A stretch of 64,000 nt of DNA from Brachypodius melanocephalos (Eukaryota; Chordata; Aves; Passeriformes; Pycnonotidae), in contig VZSR01002420.1 in assembly GCA_013398615.1 (NCBI GenBank), positions 211,613-275,612 on the forward strand. Direction: 5' to 3'. The notes under the pieces are model-generated. The model was given only the letters and a program-made list of their open reading frames with translations, had not been told where the DNA came from and ran no database searches. Positions 13,101 to 26,900 of the stretch are shown here, one piece after another. Positions within the stretch are counted from its first letter, which is position 1. Each line of letters begins with the position of its first letter. Made by a program: the position numbers and the translations under genes.

Positions 13101-16100
13101 TGTGGGCAGCAGCAGCTGCTGGTCAGGTTGATGCCTGTGCCATCAAAAATCCTTACTCCCAGGCAGCACGAGGCCTAGGGGCTCTCTGCCAGGCTGGGAT
13201 GGTCCTCTGGAGCTGAGGCTGCAAAGGGCCTGGAAGTCTTTGTATCTTCACTTTTTTTATTATTATCACAAAGGTTTTAGAAACAGCAAAAACTGACCCC
13301 TAATGTTGCATAGCTTCAGAATTTATTTGTCCTTCTCCAGTTATTTGACCTGAGTATTTCCTGCCTTAGAAAGCCACCCAAAGGAGTTCAGAGGGAGGCT
13401 TTTGCCAGGGTTTGAGAATGGTGTGGCAGGGGGAGGCACCAGCTCACCTCCATCCCAAGTGGGTCTCAGCGCAGCACCAGCCTTGACTCCTGATGGGTCT
13501 GGACCCAGCAGAGCGTGGCTTAATGAGAGATATTGCTACAAAGCACATTAGTCTGCTGAGCTAATTAATTACTAACTACACCTCCTGAGGCAACTGAATC
13601 AGCAGAGAGCATATAATTAAACCCAAGATTGTTTTTGATATATTTTAAACAGTCTTCTAGAATTCTCTACCTGGAAGAAAGAAAGAGGGCAGTGATGATG
13701 AAAGGTGGTGAATGGTTTGTGTGAACAGTGAGTATCATTTTAATGCTCCTCCTTCCTCCCTGCTACCATCACATTTCACTGCAGAGCTATTCAACACGTT
13801 GTCAACAATGGCTTTCCTCTTTTTTTTCTCTTTTTCCTTTTCTTTTTTCTATTCTTTCCTTTCCTTTCCTTTCATTTTCTTTTTTCTTTCCTTGTGACCC
13901 CAATGCATCGTTCAAACGAACACTTTAAGTAAAGAAGGAAACAAAGCCTTAAACATCAGAGGAACAAGGAATATGTGATCAATTTTGTGGATTGAAGTGC
14001 TTCTTGTGTACCTGGCAATGAATTTGAGCAACGATTTCTCAAGAAGCCTTCTGTGTGCTGTCCAGGCAGGCATGGACTGACTGGGTGAGGTCAGCTGCAG
14101 CTGCTTTTTTAGAGTGCTTCATAATAAATCCCCTCTTAATTAGATGCTCTTCTGGATAACTTGCGGCTCTAAAGCTCAGAGGAATTTTAATCAGTTCAGC
14201 CTCTTTTGGGTGAGGATTGCATTAAATGTGTCCATACATCTGTGCTGACTGGCCATTTGGTGATTGTATCTGTTTGACCTGCAGGAATGCCAGAGGAAAC
14301 ACGGCAATGGTCAACGCAGCATACAGCAACTCAAGGCTGGAAGATTACCCATTTAAGACTGGATGTGCTGAAACTGTTCCTGATATCAGTACAGTATTTA
14401 TTACATTCCTCAGTATTCTCTGGCAATGGCCTTGGCCCTTGTTCAAGGCTGAGCGACTCAGCTCAGCACCAGGCACCTCATCAGGACACTCAGCATTCCC
14501 TACAGGGGAGGTGCTGTCAGTTGGTGGCAGATGTTTGGCTGGATTTCCCTTTAGCTTGGAGCCATGCCTGGCTCTATACCTGCTGCTCTGCCTTTGCAAT
14601 GGATGCCTCAGAACAATGAACACTTTTGGGTGTGGAGCCATGTGGGATTGCAGGTAGTGGGGAGGGGAGGCAGGGAAGGGAAATGTCTGGCTCAGGATCT
14701 CCTTTTTTTCCCCTCTCAGGCATAAAGGGGTCCCCAGCTGGGCTAATGACACAGCAGGGTTGGTGCTGCTGAAGCCAAGTACCAGCATGGTGGTGAAGGT
14801 GAGAATGAAGCTGAGCAGCCTGCAGAACTTTGGGGAGTGGTGCCACTGCTCTGCATGCTGGCTCTGCCATGCTTCCCAAAACATGCCCCCTCCCCTCCAC
14901 AGCGTTTTGGGGAAACACCTCTGGCAGCAAGACCCCTGTCGCTTGTCTCTCATTAGCCCAGTCAGCCTAGCACAGGCTTCCTTCTGGGCAGAGAAAACAC
15001 AGTCACCTTTGCAGTAAACCCACATTGCCAACCTTTTTGTTTGGGAACTGTGTGATCCGGAAAGCACAACAGAGGAAAAATCTGATGTAACTGCACAGGC
15101 TAGAAGGGCAGCAGCAATTAAAGACAATCTCCAACATTCACGCCTAATGCTGACCTTGTACCTCTGCCAGCAAAACCAAGATAAATCCATTACAGAGCTT
15201 TACAAGCACAAAAAGGTTTTCACTCAAGTGCTGAACTTGGATGTCCTGCCTGCAGCCAGGCCTCTCTGCAGTGCTGCCAGTTACATCCCCACCTGCTTCC
15301 AGCAAATAGGACACAACTGCATTAACTCTGCCCTTTCCTGCTGGTCCTTCTGCCTGGATGGTGACTGCTGAAGTAGCAAGGTACCTCCTCACGTCAGCTG
15401 CTATCAGACAACACCTATGCTGCTCAGAATATAGCCTTCAATTTCCTCCCATCCCTTCTGCTTTTAATTCTGCAGCCTTGGGTGGCCAGAAAGAGGAGCA
15501 GCTTGGTTGGTGTTATAAAGGTATAAATCTCTTCTCAGTCAGTAAGATCAAAATTAGGCTATTTAGGGCCAAATTATTTTACCAGCTTAACTTGGCAGGG
15601 CTTCATTACCTTCTCTAGATGAAGGTGGCCGTTTGCATTTATCCCATCAGATGGGTGGCTAATTGCTTGGCATTCCTTGAAGATATGAACAGACGGCAGC
15701 ATAACCGATAATTCATCTCAGCTGCTCTCAGGAGAGCAGCAGATTTTTGCATCCACTCCTCTTAAGCACTCAGGCAGTGCAGCTCTCCTGTCCTGAGCTC
15801 CTGACAATGGCTTTCCTTTCAGCAAGGAGAGAGATTACTCCATTGCTGACAGTGTCCAGGCCATGGTGCCACATCAGGGTATGCTCAGCATACTATCACC
15901 TCAAAACCCCTCCTCGTTTCCCTCTTATCTGGTGATCTCATTTTTGACCACGTCAATTTCCAGACCAAACCAACACATTTGTTTGCATGCAACACTGCTC
16001 TCTAGTTCTGATCAACCTACTTCCCTTGTGTTCTTCACAAGGGGAACCAGCAAAATTTAATTTCTTCCCATTAAATAAACTCTTCAGTTCTGTCCCTGGC

Positions 16101-17209
16101 ATGCGTGCCTGGCTGAGTCCCTTCGCATCTGGCGTCCTCTTTGACATGGATGCAAGTCTCATGAAGGTTTGTGTCATTAAACATTGCTTGGCTTTTACAA
16201 AGCTGTATCTTACAGAGGAGATACTCCCAGCTAATTACTCTCACATCCTGCTGCTCTTGTTCCCAACTTACAAGCTTCGAATTTACAGCAAGGCTTTTGC
16301 CCACAACCCTGCACCTACTGGAGGGCATGCCCTTCTGCCACCAGCATCAGTCTCCCCAGTTGTCACTGCCAGAAACAGCCAGGTTCCCAAAATATGAACC
16401 ATGAGCCTGTCTTTCACAAGTGCATGCCACCACTCCTGCTCCATAGCCAGAACTCCCAAAAGCACTCTGGGAGAGCATATGCAAGGCCAGCTCCTGGATT
16501 CCTCTAGCATTACCTCCTATCTGCTGGTTTAGTCCTGGAGTACTGAGATACTTTGTTTTCCTTGCTGAGCAGTGCATCACAGAAAGCACAGGCCAGCCCA
16601 GCCGCTTTTCACCCTATTGAGGGTTTTTTTAAAAAAATTATTCCTGTTTAGCTTTGAATGTGTTCTTTCTTTTAAAACTTTTCTACCTTGAATCAAGACA
16701 CAAAGGTACTGAATACACTGCTATAAGTACATTTATACAAGAATATTTGTAACACTGCTTAGAAAATATAACCTAGATCAAAAAATTTACTTCACTTGTT
16801 ATTTAAACTCTTGAAATGAGGTAACTCCAAGCCAAAGCCTTGTGCTCACCCATTTTAAAAGCTTCTGAAGCAAGAAGATGCTGGAAAGGAAATAAAACTG
16901 TTTTGCCTAACAAATCTCTTTGGAGTCACAGAAGTCAGCAATGATTTACATTGCTATTATTTCTTGCAGTATGCATTGCCAAATCTACGTTCCACAAGCA
17001 CTGATATTTTAAGTGGTTTTCATGCAAAACTGCTTCTTTTGTTTCCCAAACCCAGACATTTTTTTCCAACTGCTGATCTTTCTGTGTTCTACACAGACCT
17101 TTTAGTGATAAAAAGAGGAAAAACAAAAGTATTCTCATGCCCAGGACACAACAGAAAGTGGCCCCACTGTACTCCAGCTCAAAATCTCTCCACTGCACTT
17201 CATAAAGAC
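10151..17209. other. SCD5-SEC31A intergenic region
   Basis: No exon, RNA gene or recognisable mobile element could be supported here. It contains a pyrimidine tract (13813-13893) and several long but unrecognised open frames, the longest on the minus strand at 14345-15190 (281 codons). AT-rich stretches at 13.55-13.66 kb and 16.6-16.8 kb show no structure I can name. Confidence 0.6.
13813..13893. repeat. Pyrimidine tract / (CTTTC)n-like simple repeat
   Basis: About 80 bases are almost purely C and T on the + strand, including four tandem TTTCC units near 13855-13873. It is a low-complexity region with no coding meaning; short C/T open frames across it are artefacts. Confidence 0.9.
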
Positions 17210-17785
17210 AATTTTTAATAAATTTACATTTATTGAAAATATCACATTAGCTTTTATTTTGCTCATTTGCTCCAGTGCACAATTAAGCTATTGAACATGT
17301 AAATTGTAATAACAGAACCGCAAGCAGCTTCGTAAAATGAAAGACCAAATACACTTGTAACATGATCAGACTGCTTTTAATCTGGTGGATAAGGAACAGA
17401 GGGGTGGAAGGGGATAATCTGTTTTAGGGTCCAATACACAACCTATCTTGTTTTGTTTCAACACATACATCTGTTATTAAAAGCCACAGTTTAGCAGTGT
17501 GACATGCACCTAAAAATTGACAACGTGGGACATCAGCCATTAAATATACTATTTGTAGATGACAATCGTTAGGGATGGGAAAAGGATTAAAATAAGAAGA
17601 AAAGCACCAGGGCTCCACAGCCCTTCTAGAACAAAGTACTTTGCAGGGAGAGTTGTAATGCCATTTGTCAGCTCTACTGCGCCATGCTGTGAGGACGAGC
17701 GTTTGGTCCATTTCCCGCATGTCTGCTGTAGAAATGCACTTCTTTGGGAAAGCAACCACCAGGGCTTTGCAGGTGCAGGGCTCCC
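17210..17785 (-). other. SEC31A: SEC31A 3' UTR
   Basis: This follows the SEC31A stop codon (17786-17788, minus strand). The left limit is inferred from two canonical AATAAA hexamers on the minus strand at 17253-17258 and 17229-17234, which would place cleavage near 17210-17235. A UTR of about 550-570 bases results. The exact end is not visible. Confidence 0.65.
17229..17258 (-). terminator. SEC31A: SEC31A polyadenylation signals (two AATAAA)
   Basis: Two minus-strand AATAAA hexamers, at 17253-17258 and 17229-17234, lie 528-557 bases beyond the stop codon in AT-rich DNA. They are the first canonical pair after the last exon. Confidence 0.6.
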
Positions 17786-17965
17786 TCACACGCCCAGCTT
17801 GTTGGCCTGGGTGAGGACAACCTTCAGGACTGGCATGAAAGCTGAGGTCTCGCTGAAGTTGCTGGTGCTGACAATGTGTGTGTGGATGTTCAGCCCCTCC
17901 TGGTAGTTGCGGGTTTCGATGCTCTTCACGATGTTGTGCAGGCCACTAAGGATGGTTGGAGAGAG
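17786..17965 (-). CDS. SEC31A: SEC31A exon 28 (stop codon)
   Basis: 59 codons plus TGA. It starts LSPTILSGLHNIVKSIETRN and ends FMPVLKVVLTQANKLGV, the conserved SEC31A C-terminus. The exon continues into the 3' UTR. Confidence 0.98.
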   Translation of the reverse strand, partial: LSPTILSGLHNIVKSIETRNYQEGLNIHTHIVSTSNFSETSAFMPVLKVVLTQANKLGV

Positions 17966-20900
17966 CTGCAAGGAAGGCAGGCAAGGCAGGTCAGCACAAA
18001 GGAAAAACTAGAAGGTAAATTCCGAGTGTGGTGCTTGGCCCTCAGGAAGGTGCAGCACTTAGTTCCTCTCTTTGGAGATAGCCATCTTCAGAGCTGCACC
18101 ACACTGCTAACAGTCACTGGGAAGTCTAACAATAGACTTCAAGCAGGATGGCCCTTCTCTGCAGTATTGCTACACCCTGCAAGCCCTCCCTGCCAGCCCC
18201 TGGATGCAATTCCCTGGGGTGGGAGACCTGCTGTGACACACTCTTGGCACCACAAAAACCTACTAAGCTTTTACACCTTTGAGTAAGGTTAATTGCTCAG
18301 CAACATGGTCTGACAATGACAGGATTACATCACTCTAATCTTAAGGTACTAAAACATTTAAGCACAGTGCTTTATTCTGCCAAAGCCTCCTGGAAGGCTT
18401 TGGAAAAATTACCAGATCTTCAGAAGTACTTGCACATCTGCCTTCCAGTGAAGTCTGTGAGCCTCCAACATTGAAATCCCCTGGGTTCTGTTTTGACCCC
18501 AGGCTGTGTGTCTCAGTTCCTGCCTGGAGCAGAGGAACTGTGCCTGCTGCAAGGAGCTCTGCTCTTTGGCTCAGCACAGCCTCTGCACAGCACCATAAAA
18601 CTCATGACACAACCCCCAAAACAACACTGTAAAGTCTGCACAGGTATGTGGGGCCAAGCACAGTAACTGGCTGTTTTCTAAGAAATCCATGCAAACTTCC
18701 GATAAATGGGTTTGGGGCACACTTCCAAAAAAAAATGAGCATCTGCTACATACTGCAGTAGTATTGCACCAATGAAGTCATTGGCCATACGTGATTGAGG
18801 GGTGGGGGGCAGTAAAACAGAACTTACTGTCTGTTCCCTAAGTTTGTCATAGAGAAACTCCAGGCGTTTATTTGCATCATCCAGTTTCCTCTTGGTTTGC
18901 TGCAAGACAAATAAATACATCAAAGCAGAGTGATGTTAAGAACCGCACACCAATCTGGATCATTGCAAAGAGGTCCATGCAGCACATCAAATTCCTTTCT
19001 CAACAACATTTTCCTAACACATCATTTGGATTCTTTGTTCTGTACTCTTCTCCCCTGATTTTGCTTGGAAGGACCACATGACTGCAGTTCTCCACATGTA
19101 AATGTTTCAGTTGTCTATAGAAAATGGAAAACTGCAGAGGTGCACCCCAAAAGCCACTGGTCATTTGCAAACCCCATTGGCATATAGCTGGTAAGAAAAA
19201 TGACAGAATTCTGAATTGCAGCACTATTTTTTTTCCTATGGTTCACTGAAAAAGCATAATGATAACTGGATAAAATTCTTACTGGAATGAAGTATCCAGC
19301 AACATTAGTGAGAGCTTAATGGCACATGCAGATTCTCCATTTCTAAGTGTGTATAACTCAGTCATCATTTATGGCAACTCCTAATTATATTTCTCCTCAT
19401 GTGATTAGTAAAGCCAGCAGTTTGTCTGTAAGTTTTTAGTGTCAACAGAAAAACTAATGGCCTAATCCAATCTGTCCTTACAGACACTTTGTGCTTCTGT
19501 GACCTATATAAAGTAAATGACCCACTGACATGCCTGGAATTATTTTACCACCAAAGGCTCTTAAAATAACCCCAGCAGATTTCACCTGGAGCTGCAGATG
19601 CTGGAGAAATGAATTTTTATCCACCTTTTTTTTTCTCTTAAACAACATATAAAATTGTAGATTTTACTCCAGAGTAATAGAACAGTAATAAAGCATCAAG
19701 GCCACAATTGCAGGAGCACAAAAAAGCTGCTGGTCAACAGCAGCAGAGATGGCATCAGTGCACAAGAGTACTGGAATTTCCTCCTAAATCAGTCTGTGCA
19801 TCTTCACTTAGGATAACTGCATTTTCCCTGGCAACTGGAAACATTTCTTTGGATTAAATAATTGTCTGGAGAAAATAAACCCTGTGGAAATGCCCTAGCT
19901 CAGGGGTGAAGACCAACTGCTGGCTGCTTGCTGTGCTAGAAATTAGGGAAAGCTGTTCAGATGGCATAAAGGAGAACACAACACATGGATCTTGGGCCAC
20001 ATGCAGAAAACTCCTGAGCAGCAGTTATGTCATCAAGGAACAAAATATCTCATTACTTCAGGACTAAACCAGCAGATAAGAGATATCTAAGGGAAAAGTA
20101 CCTCAGGAGGAGCAAGTAAGAAACTCTCAATTCTTTTGGACTGCCTGACTCTCAGATGCATGACGACAGAACATTTGTTTAAAAACCATTAAAAGGTGCA
20201 CATGCTATATTCACTTTACAGATGGTCAGCTAGGACAGAGAGGAATAAATTGTGTCTAGGAAACAGCAAGACATCTCTCCAGCCAAAACAATTAGGTGGA
20301 AGTACAAACTGGTTGTTCTCCTCGCTCTTAAGCTCCCATTCCCATTTTCCCCTTCAGAATGTAATAGCTGAGCAGTGCCTATATTTGCTCTGACAACAAC
20401 TGATGTGTACAGTCAGGGTGGTGTCCCTTGTCTCCGTGGGCTGAAACACTTTCACTGCCTAAGAAAATCAGAGAGGTTAACAAGAAGCAAGCAAAATGTG
20501 TTGGCAGAGCAGAAAAGCAATCCTCAGGTGCAGATATGAGTGGAATGATTTTACCTTCTTTGTCTGTCTGGGGGAAGGGCACTTAAGAGGAAGAAAAGGT
20601 CAAAGGGAATGCAGAATACACTATATATACATACAAACACATACACACATGCATATGCACTCTACAGCCTTTAAATAAAGGATTTTGAGCAACTGAGAGA
20701 TACTGAATCAACAAGAGCATGAGTTTGTGCTGCTGACCAAGCAAATTTGGTGCACAAAGCCCTCTGCATGCCACCAGCATCACCTTTTAGCATGTGACAG
20801 GCACGAGCTGAACAGTCAGCACCTGGGCTTTGTGGTGGTACGTTATTTACTGACCATTAGAAATAAATGAGAAGCTTTGGGAAGGATAGCTCATTTACAA

Positions 20901-23900
20901 GGTACTGGTTGCCACGGGAAGTGTTTTTCCTATCCAGCTCCAGTGGTTGTGTTAAAGTTGTTAACCTTCCCTTTCCCAGGTAACTGTGGTTTCCCTTTGA
21001 AATGAGTTTGTTACCAGAAATCACCTACCGGATCAGAGGCAGACAGCAGGCACCTCTGGATCAGAGCTTCAAATGTAGTCTTCAGAATAAGATGCTCCTC
21101 AGGGATGGGCTTCTTGGTGATCTTCTCTGTTGGCAGTGCCTGCACATGCTGAGCAACAGAGAACAGGTGAGGCTTTTCCAGGTCACTGTGCCCACATGTT
21201 GTTTTCAGCTAAACCAAGTGGCATTATTACCTAGCTTGGCACAACTCCTATTTCTTCCCTGTGGGTGTGTGGAGGTGACTTTAGCAGCACCTGCTGTTGC
21301 TCCCTCTGGGAAGCTGTGAAAGTTGCAGAAGGAAGCAGCTTGTTGGCCTGTACTGACTATAGGATTAGGGGCATCTAGGTGGAGATTACAGTAGCAAAAT
21401 GCCAGCATGGTGCAAAGCCAGTGCCTAGAAACTCCACAGTACACTTTGCAGCTACAAGAAAAGCCTGGACAACAGGATCCTGCCTGGCAGTCTCTATTGA
21501 TGGACAAACAAACCCATGCAGTGCTGAGGCTACATTACCTGGATGGCATTGCCAATTGGGGCCCCCGGGGCACCCTCCGTGCTGGGTTTGGAAACAGTTG
21601 GTGGCATGATGGATGGCCCCAGGGGCTGGGAAGCAGGCTGGAAGCCACCCTGCAGCACCATCTGCCCGGCAGGGAGGTGTGGAGGCTGGAAGCTGGGTGC
21701 ACTGCTGGGCGGTGCTGGAGCCTGGGGCTGCTGCATCTGAGCCTGTGGATCCGCCAGCGGGTTCATGATGGGGGAGGTGATGGGGACCGGGGGCAGGAAG
21801 TTGTCAGGGACCTGGGGTAAAAAGCAGAGCATTTATGTTGGTGTGGCTGCTGCAGGCACAGCACAACACCCGGCTCTTACAGACTTCCCAAACCACAGTA
21901 ATTGGGAGTGCTGGATACAGAAATAACAGGGGCAGACAACAGAGAATTCCACTCTGGCTAACCAAACCCATCCCCCTGGCTCCACAGCAAGAAGTGCCTT
22001 GGGGCAGCCCAGCCTGCCCCTGGACACAAGAGCCAAGTGCAGCCACCTCGAATCAGAGCCACTCTCCCCTCAAACCAGAGGTCTGGCAGACCAGCACTAC
22101 TAGAAGAGAAAACTAACCCACACCCACATCTATTCTTACTATTGGGTCATTATATTTAGACTTTTGTGTCTCACTTTCAAGGGTGTATTTTTGTCCATGC
22201 AGTACGTAGGTCACAGCCAGCAACATGCCCCAGTAAAGCTCCTGAAAGCCTTTGAAGTTTCTGGCACACAGTTCTGCACTAAGGCAGATTACCAGGGCAT
22301 TTCAGATTCACCCTTGAGCATCTGCCAGTCTTTACTCAGGGGTATTCACAAGCATTTGGCAGAAGGAAGAAACAACAAAATGAATTACTGGCTTCTGCAG
22401 AAATCCAAACAACAGAAAGGGCTTCCATGGGAATGCGCACATTTCTTTGGGTGCGCATAGAAAGAAAAAAGGGAAGATTACAGAACCCTGAATGAATGAT
22501 GCTAGAATTAAGCTAGTGGTTTGGGACAGCGGAAAAAAAAAAGAAATTCCCAATCCAGCAACAAAGTCAATTATAAAGGAAATGAATCACAGCAATAAAC
22601 TTTTGAGTGGTGAACAAGTTCGTAGTTAGGAGGAAAACAGCTGAAAATTATGGCTTGAAATGCCAGACGTTTCTTCTATTTTATAATAGTCCATGTGGTG
22701 AGTCATTTTATAATATCCTAAACCACCCTTCAGACAGTGGACAGAAGGGAAACAAACATAGAAACACGACTGACAGATTTGCTAAATACCCAACAGGGAA
22801 TGCAACAAACACATTCCTCATTTAGAAGGAGCCAACCTGCAAGCCTTGGCTATGGCAGAAATTCTGGCTGTGACAAACACACAGAAGTAGCAAAAACCCT
22901 GTGTGCAGAAGGCTGCTTCTTGAGCTCTCTGCTCCAGCAGTTATTCTGACACTAAGAGTTCTCTATCCAGCCTCCAAAAGTTTCCTCACCTTGAACTGCA
23001 GGGACCAAAAGCCAAAGGGTAAGGAAGACTTCTGCCTTTGCCTTCACTCACACCTTATCTTGGCTGCTCTAACATTTTGTTCTCCCCACACTTTACATGC
23101 TCCAGACTAACTCTTGCTTCCCAGGGTCAGAGAGTAGTGGATAACACTGACTGCTGTGGAGATACTCCAGGCTACTGCAGCACCAGGAGATGAAAAGGCT
23201 CACTCTGCTCCGTGCCAAGTGTTCCCAGTTATCCTGCCCTGCTGCAATTTAAATCCATTTTGCAAAACTACATTATCTCCATCATGGAAATTGTCTTACT
23301 CTCAACAGATCTCTCAGGGTCAGACCCTTAATCAGAATAAATTGCTTTCAGCTCCAGCAATGTCAATAATCTATAACAATTTGCACAACCTCCTCATTTT
23401 GCCTAAGTGTCATCTCCTGCAAAACTCTGGTGCTTTGCTGCAGATGAAAACAGTTGGAAGTATTTGCTTCAAACCACAAACAATGTTGTTATTAACAACC
23501 ACAACTTCAGCAAAAACCCACCATCTCTTTATAGAGGCTTAGATATTTTGAGAGGGATAATGGATATTATAGAGACATAAAGGCCATTTCTGCTCATGAG
23601 ATGCAGCTTTTGTTTGCTGCTAACCCTTCTCTTCCCTTCTCCTGCCAACAGGTTTCCCAGGAGCAGCTTAAACTATGGTTTTTCAGGGGAGTAGCACTCA
23701 GTTGTGCTGAGGTAGGACTTCCTATGGTACCTTCTTCTTCTTGGCAGCTCTGTTGAGGGTGGGAGGGTCATTCCAGCCGTTCTGGGGCCCTGGGACAGAG
23801 AGAAAACAGAGACTGTAAGTACCTGGGAGGAGGGCAGTGATGCCTTCTTAAGCTCAGCTGGGCCAGATCCATGCCACGGCTCTACTGGCAGAGCCTGCCC

Positions 23901-26900
23901 TGACCTGCCTGCTCCTCTGCCCTTCCCTGAGGGCCAGTGTTGCATACAGCTAAAAACCTTATAAAAGAAAGGCCTTCTGATATCATGGCTTAATCCTGCT
24001 AATTCAGCTGGGTGCAGCTAGCCTGTGTAGTTCCCATGAGAAAGAATTATGCGAACAAAAATCAGTTTGCACAACAATCTATTCTTGTAAAAAAAATTAC
24101 ACCTGCAAAACCAAAAAGTCTGTCCCAGAAGAATCCATTAAAAAAAAAGTAAACTATCTAGAAATAAAAAAGTTTAACAGACATGAACCAATAGCCATTA
24201 TCAACCAATAAATTTCAATAATTTGCTAACCAATTAAATTCATACACAGTGCCTACTGATACCATATAAAAATTAACTATGTTCAAAAATTGGGGTTTTC
24301 TGCATGAAAAAACCAAAAGTCTCATCTGTTTAACTGCAACAGGCCAGAACATGTCCTGTGCAAGCCAGAGCCTCCCAACATCACTGCCATCAGACCCTTT
24401 GGGCTCAGCAGTCACTGGGCAAGGTGACCAGTGGGATCTTGACCAACTGTTCTCAAGTTAGTAATTAACTTTTTCTTCTCTTGCAGGAAAAAAGAGCTTT
24501 GGGCAGACATGCCTTTGAAGAGGGCCTACCATGCCCAAAAAAGCTCTGCTACACAGAGTGTATATGTGAAGAGAGCTTATCCACAACATTTGCACATGGA
24601 GTTCCCCAGCAACACCACACAAAAAGAAGAGGCATAAGAGGCCTTAAGCATTTCAGGTCAGGTTCATCCAGCCACCTTGGAAACACAAAAGAGCCACAAA
24701 CCCAGCTTTATCCTGCCAGCTACAGCAGGGTTTTGGGTGCTTTGTATCCCCAAATCAGAGCGCAGCTGCTTGAGCAAGGTGGAAAAATTTGGCTTTCAGT
24801 ACCAGGGGTTATTTGTTTCAAACTGGAAGCACAGAGATTGTCTGAGCAGATTCACTCCAAGTCTGGGGTGTTGGTCAGCACCAAACCTTCTGCTCTCCCA
24901 AGAAAGCAAGCCCCCTGCAGCTGTGAGATTTGCACCCCAAAGCTCCCATTAATGCATTAGAAAGAGCTGCCCATCTCCGCATGGAGCACATGGAATTGGG
25001 CCCATGGCATTATTACATCCAGGCATTACCCGAGTAATCAGGATTTATTGCACAAAGCCACAAAAAGCCAACAAACCCAAATCCCTGCTCAATGGACTTT
25101 TTCACCACAGTGTCTTTCACTTAGCAGATGATGAATTTACCTGAGACAGCACAGGTTAACATTACTGCAGAATTTGCTCAATTTATCTGAAATTTCATTT
25201 GCTCCCAGGCTTTTGTCAAGCAAGTTCCACATCTGGAATATGTGAAAAGGGTAAATGAAAAACTATTTAAAACCCCTTTCACATCTGCTTTCTCTTTTTA
25301 ACCAAAGGCAGTGCCATCTCCTGGCAGCCTCCTCTGTTTTTCCCTATCCAGAAAATCCCAGAGTATTTCAGATACAGGGAGTCTAACTGATAGGAGTAGC
25401 ACATTATGAAAATCTCCCAGACTGTTACTGCTGTTAATTTCCGGGAACAGTTTGCATTAAAAAAGGAGAAGATTTAAAAAGAATTTGTTTCTGTGGTTAA
25501 AAACTCCAGATATATTGTTATTGGTTTCAATTAAGGAATTAAAAATCAATTTAAGTCTAATTGGCAAACAGCATCACACTTAATGTTCTCTAAAGAACAT
25601 CTGCATAATTGATGTCCGTTCAATTAATTTCATGTAGTGGCTGTAATTATTTTCAGGTTAGGTGGTACCTAGTTCACCTGCGAAGGGAGAGGCCTGGTCT
25701 TGAGATGGTAGACTTTCTGTAGACAAAATGCAAAGATAACTAAAAAAAAAAAAATTTCTTCAAAAATAATAAAGCAGTTTGTCTTTAGTTTTTGACCAGC
25801 AATTCAGTTTCACAACATGCAACAGCAGAAAAAAAAATCACCTAACCTAATTACAATGCCAGCTTGGAGACAAGTCATTTGTCCAAGCTCCCCATGGAAC
25901 TGCTTGTGTCCACCTTACCCCAAAACAAGCCTGCTGCTCTTTCCATGCAGTGTTTCTAGTTGTTTATAACAAACGTTGCAGTGTTCTGGCCCTTTTTCTT
26001 ATCTCTTCTGGTGTTCTCATTTTCTATTCCAGTGCAGCTGGCAGACCATTGCTCTTAGCCACATTGTTCTCAACACCATTTTACCATTATAGAAAGCTTT
26101 TCGAGAGATGCTTGAAGGATCTTGACCTTAAGGTGGCTCTTCCAAGTATTTTCTCAAAGCAAGGCACACTCTCAACTGCATGCAGCCCAGCAACATGAGG
26201 ATGTTTGCACATCAGCTTCACACTCACACAAAAAGACACACTCCCTACGCAGACTGAGCAACAAACCCAAATGGCAAAATGTAACCAGTAAAGCCCTCAC
26301 CATTCCAAAGAGGAAAGGGACTTTGGGATGAATTAACTCATGCCCCTAGGGTTGGCCTGCTCATACTTCTGGTGCAAACCCTTCCTTTAGCTCAGGATTA
26401 GTCTACTGCATTTTCAAACAAAATTCAAGATGCTGGAAATTAGAACTTCCTTGAAAGTAGATTCTAAGATGTATCTCAAAACAAAGAGGGGTTGCAAATA
26501 AAATTAAATGCGGGCTTTTCTCGATCACACAAGCTTCAAACACAGCTTAACATACTGATGTTATATGCCTTTGCAAAAAACCAGAAAATATTTACAGCAT
26601 TCTTCCTTTTTACATGCATCTTTAAATCCAAGCCAGTTCAAAGGTCAGGTGTTTTTCAAGAGTTCAGATTTGAGATTTTTTTCCCCTCCTCCCTTACTCC
26701 TGCCTTTAAATGAGTCACAACTGCGAAATGAAGCATGATGTTCCCAGATAAGATCATCACCACACACAAAAGCACACCACTTCATTGTCAGGATCAGCAT
26801 CACTGCATCAGAGCACTCAGAGTTACAGGTGAGATCTACTCCTGGCTGTGCATCTCAGTGGGTCTACAGATCTTATGCCAAGGCACCCCCCACTAGGCAG

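Noticed and set aside
20625..20665. TA/CA-rich stretch as a regulatory or structural element
   Set aside because: It is an ordinary short microsatellite-like patch with no other signal.
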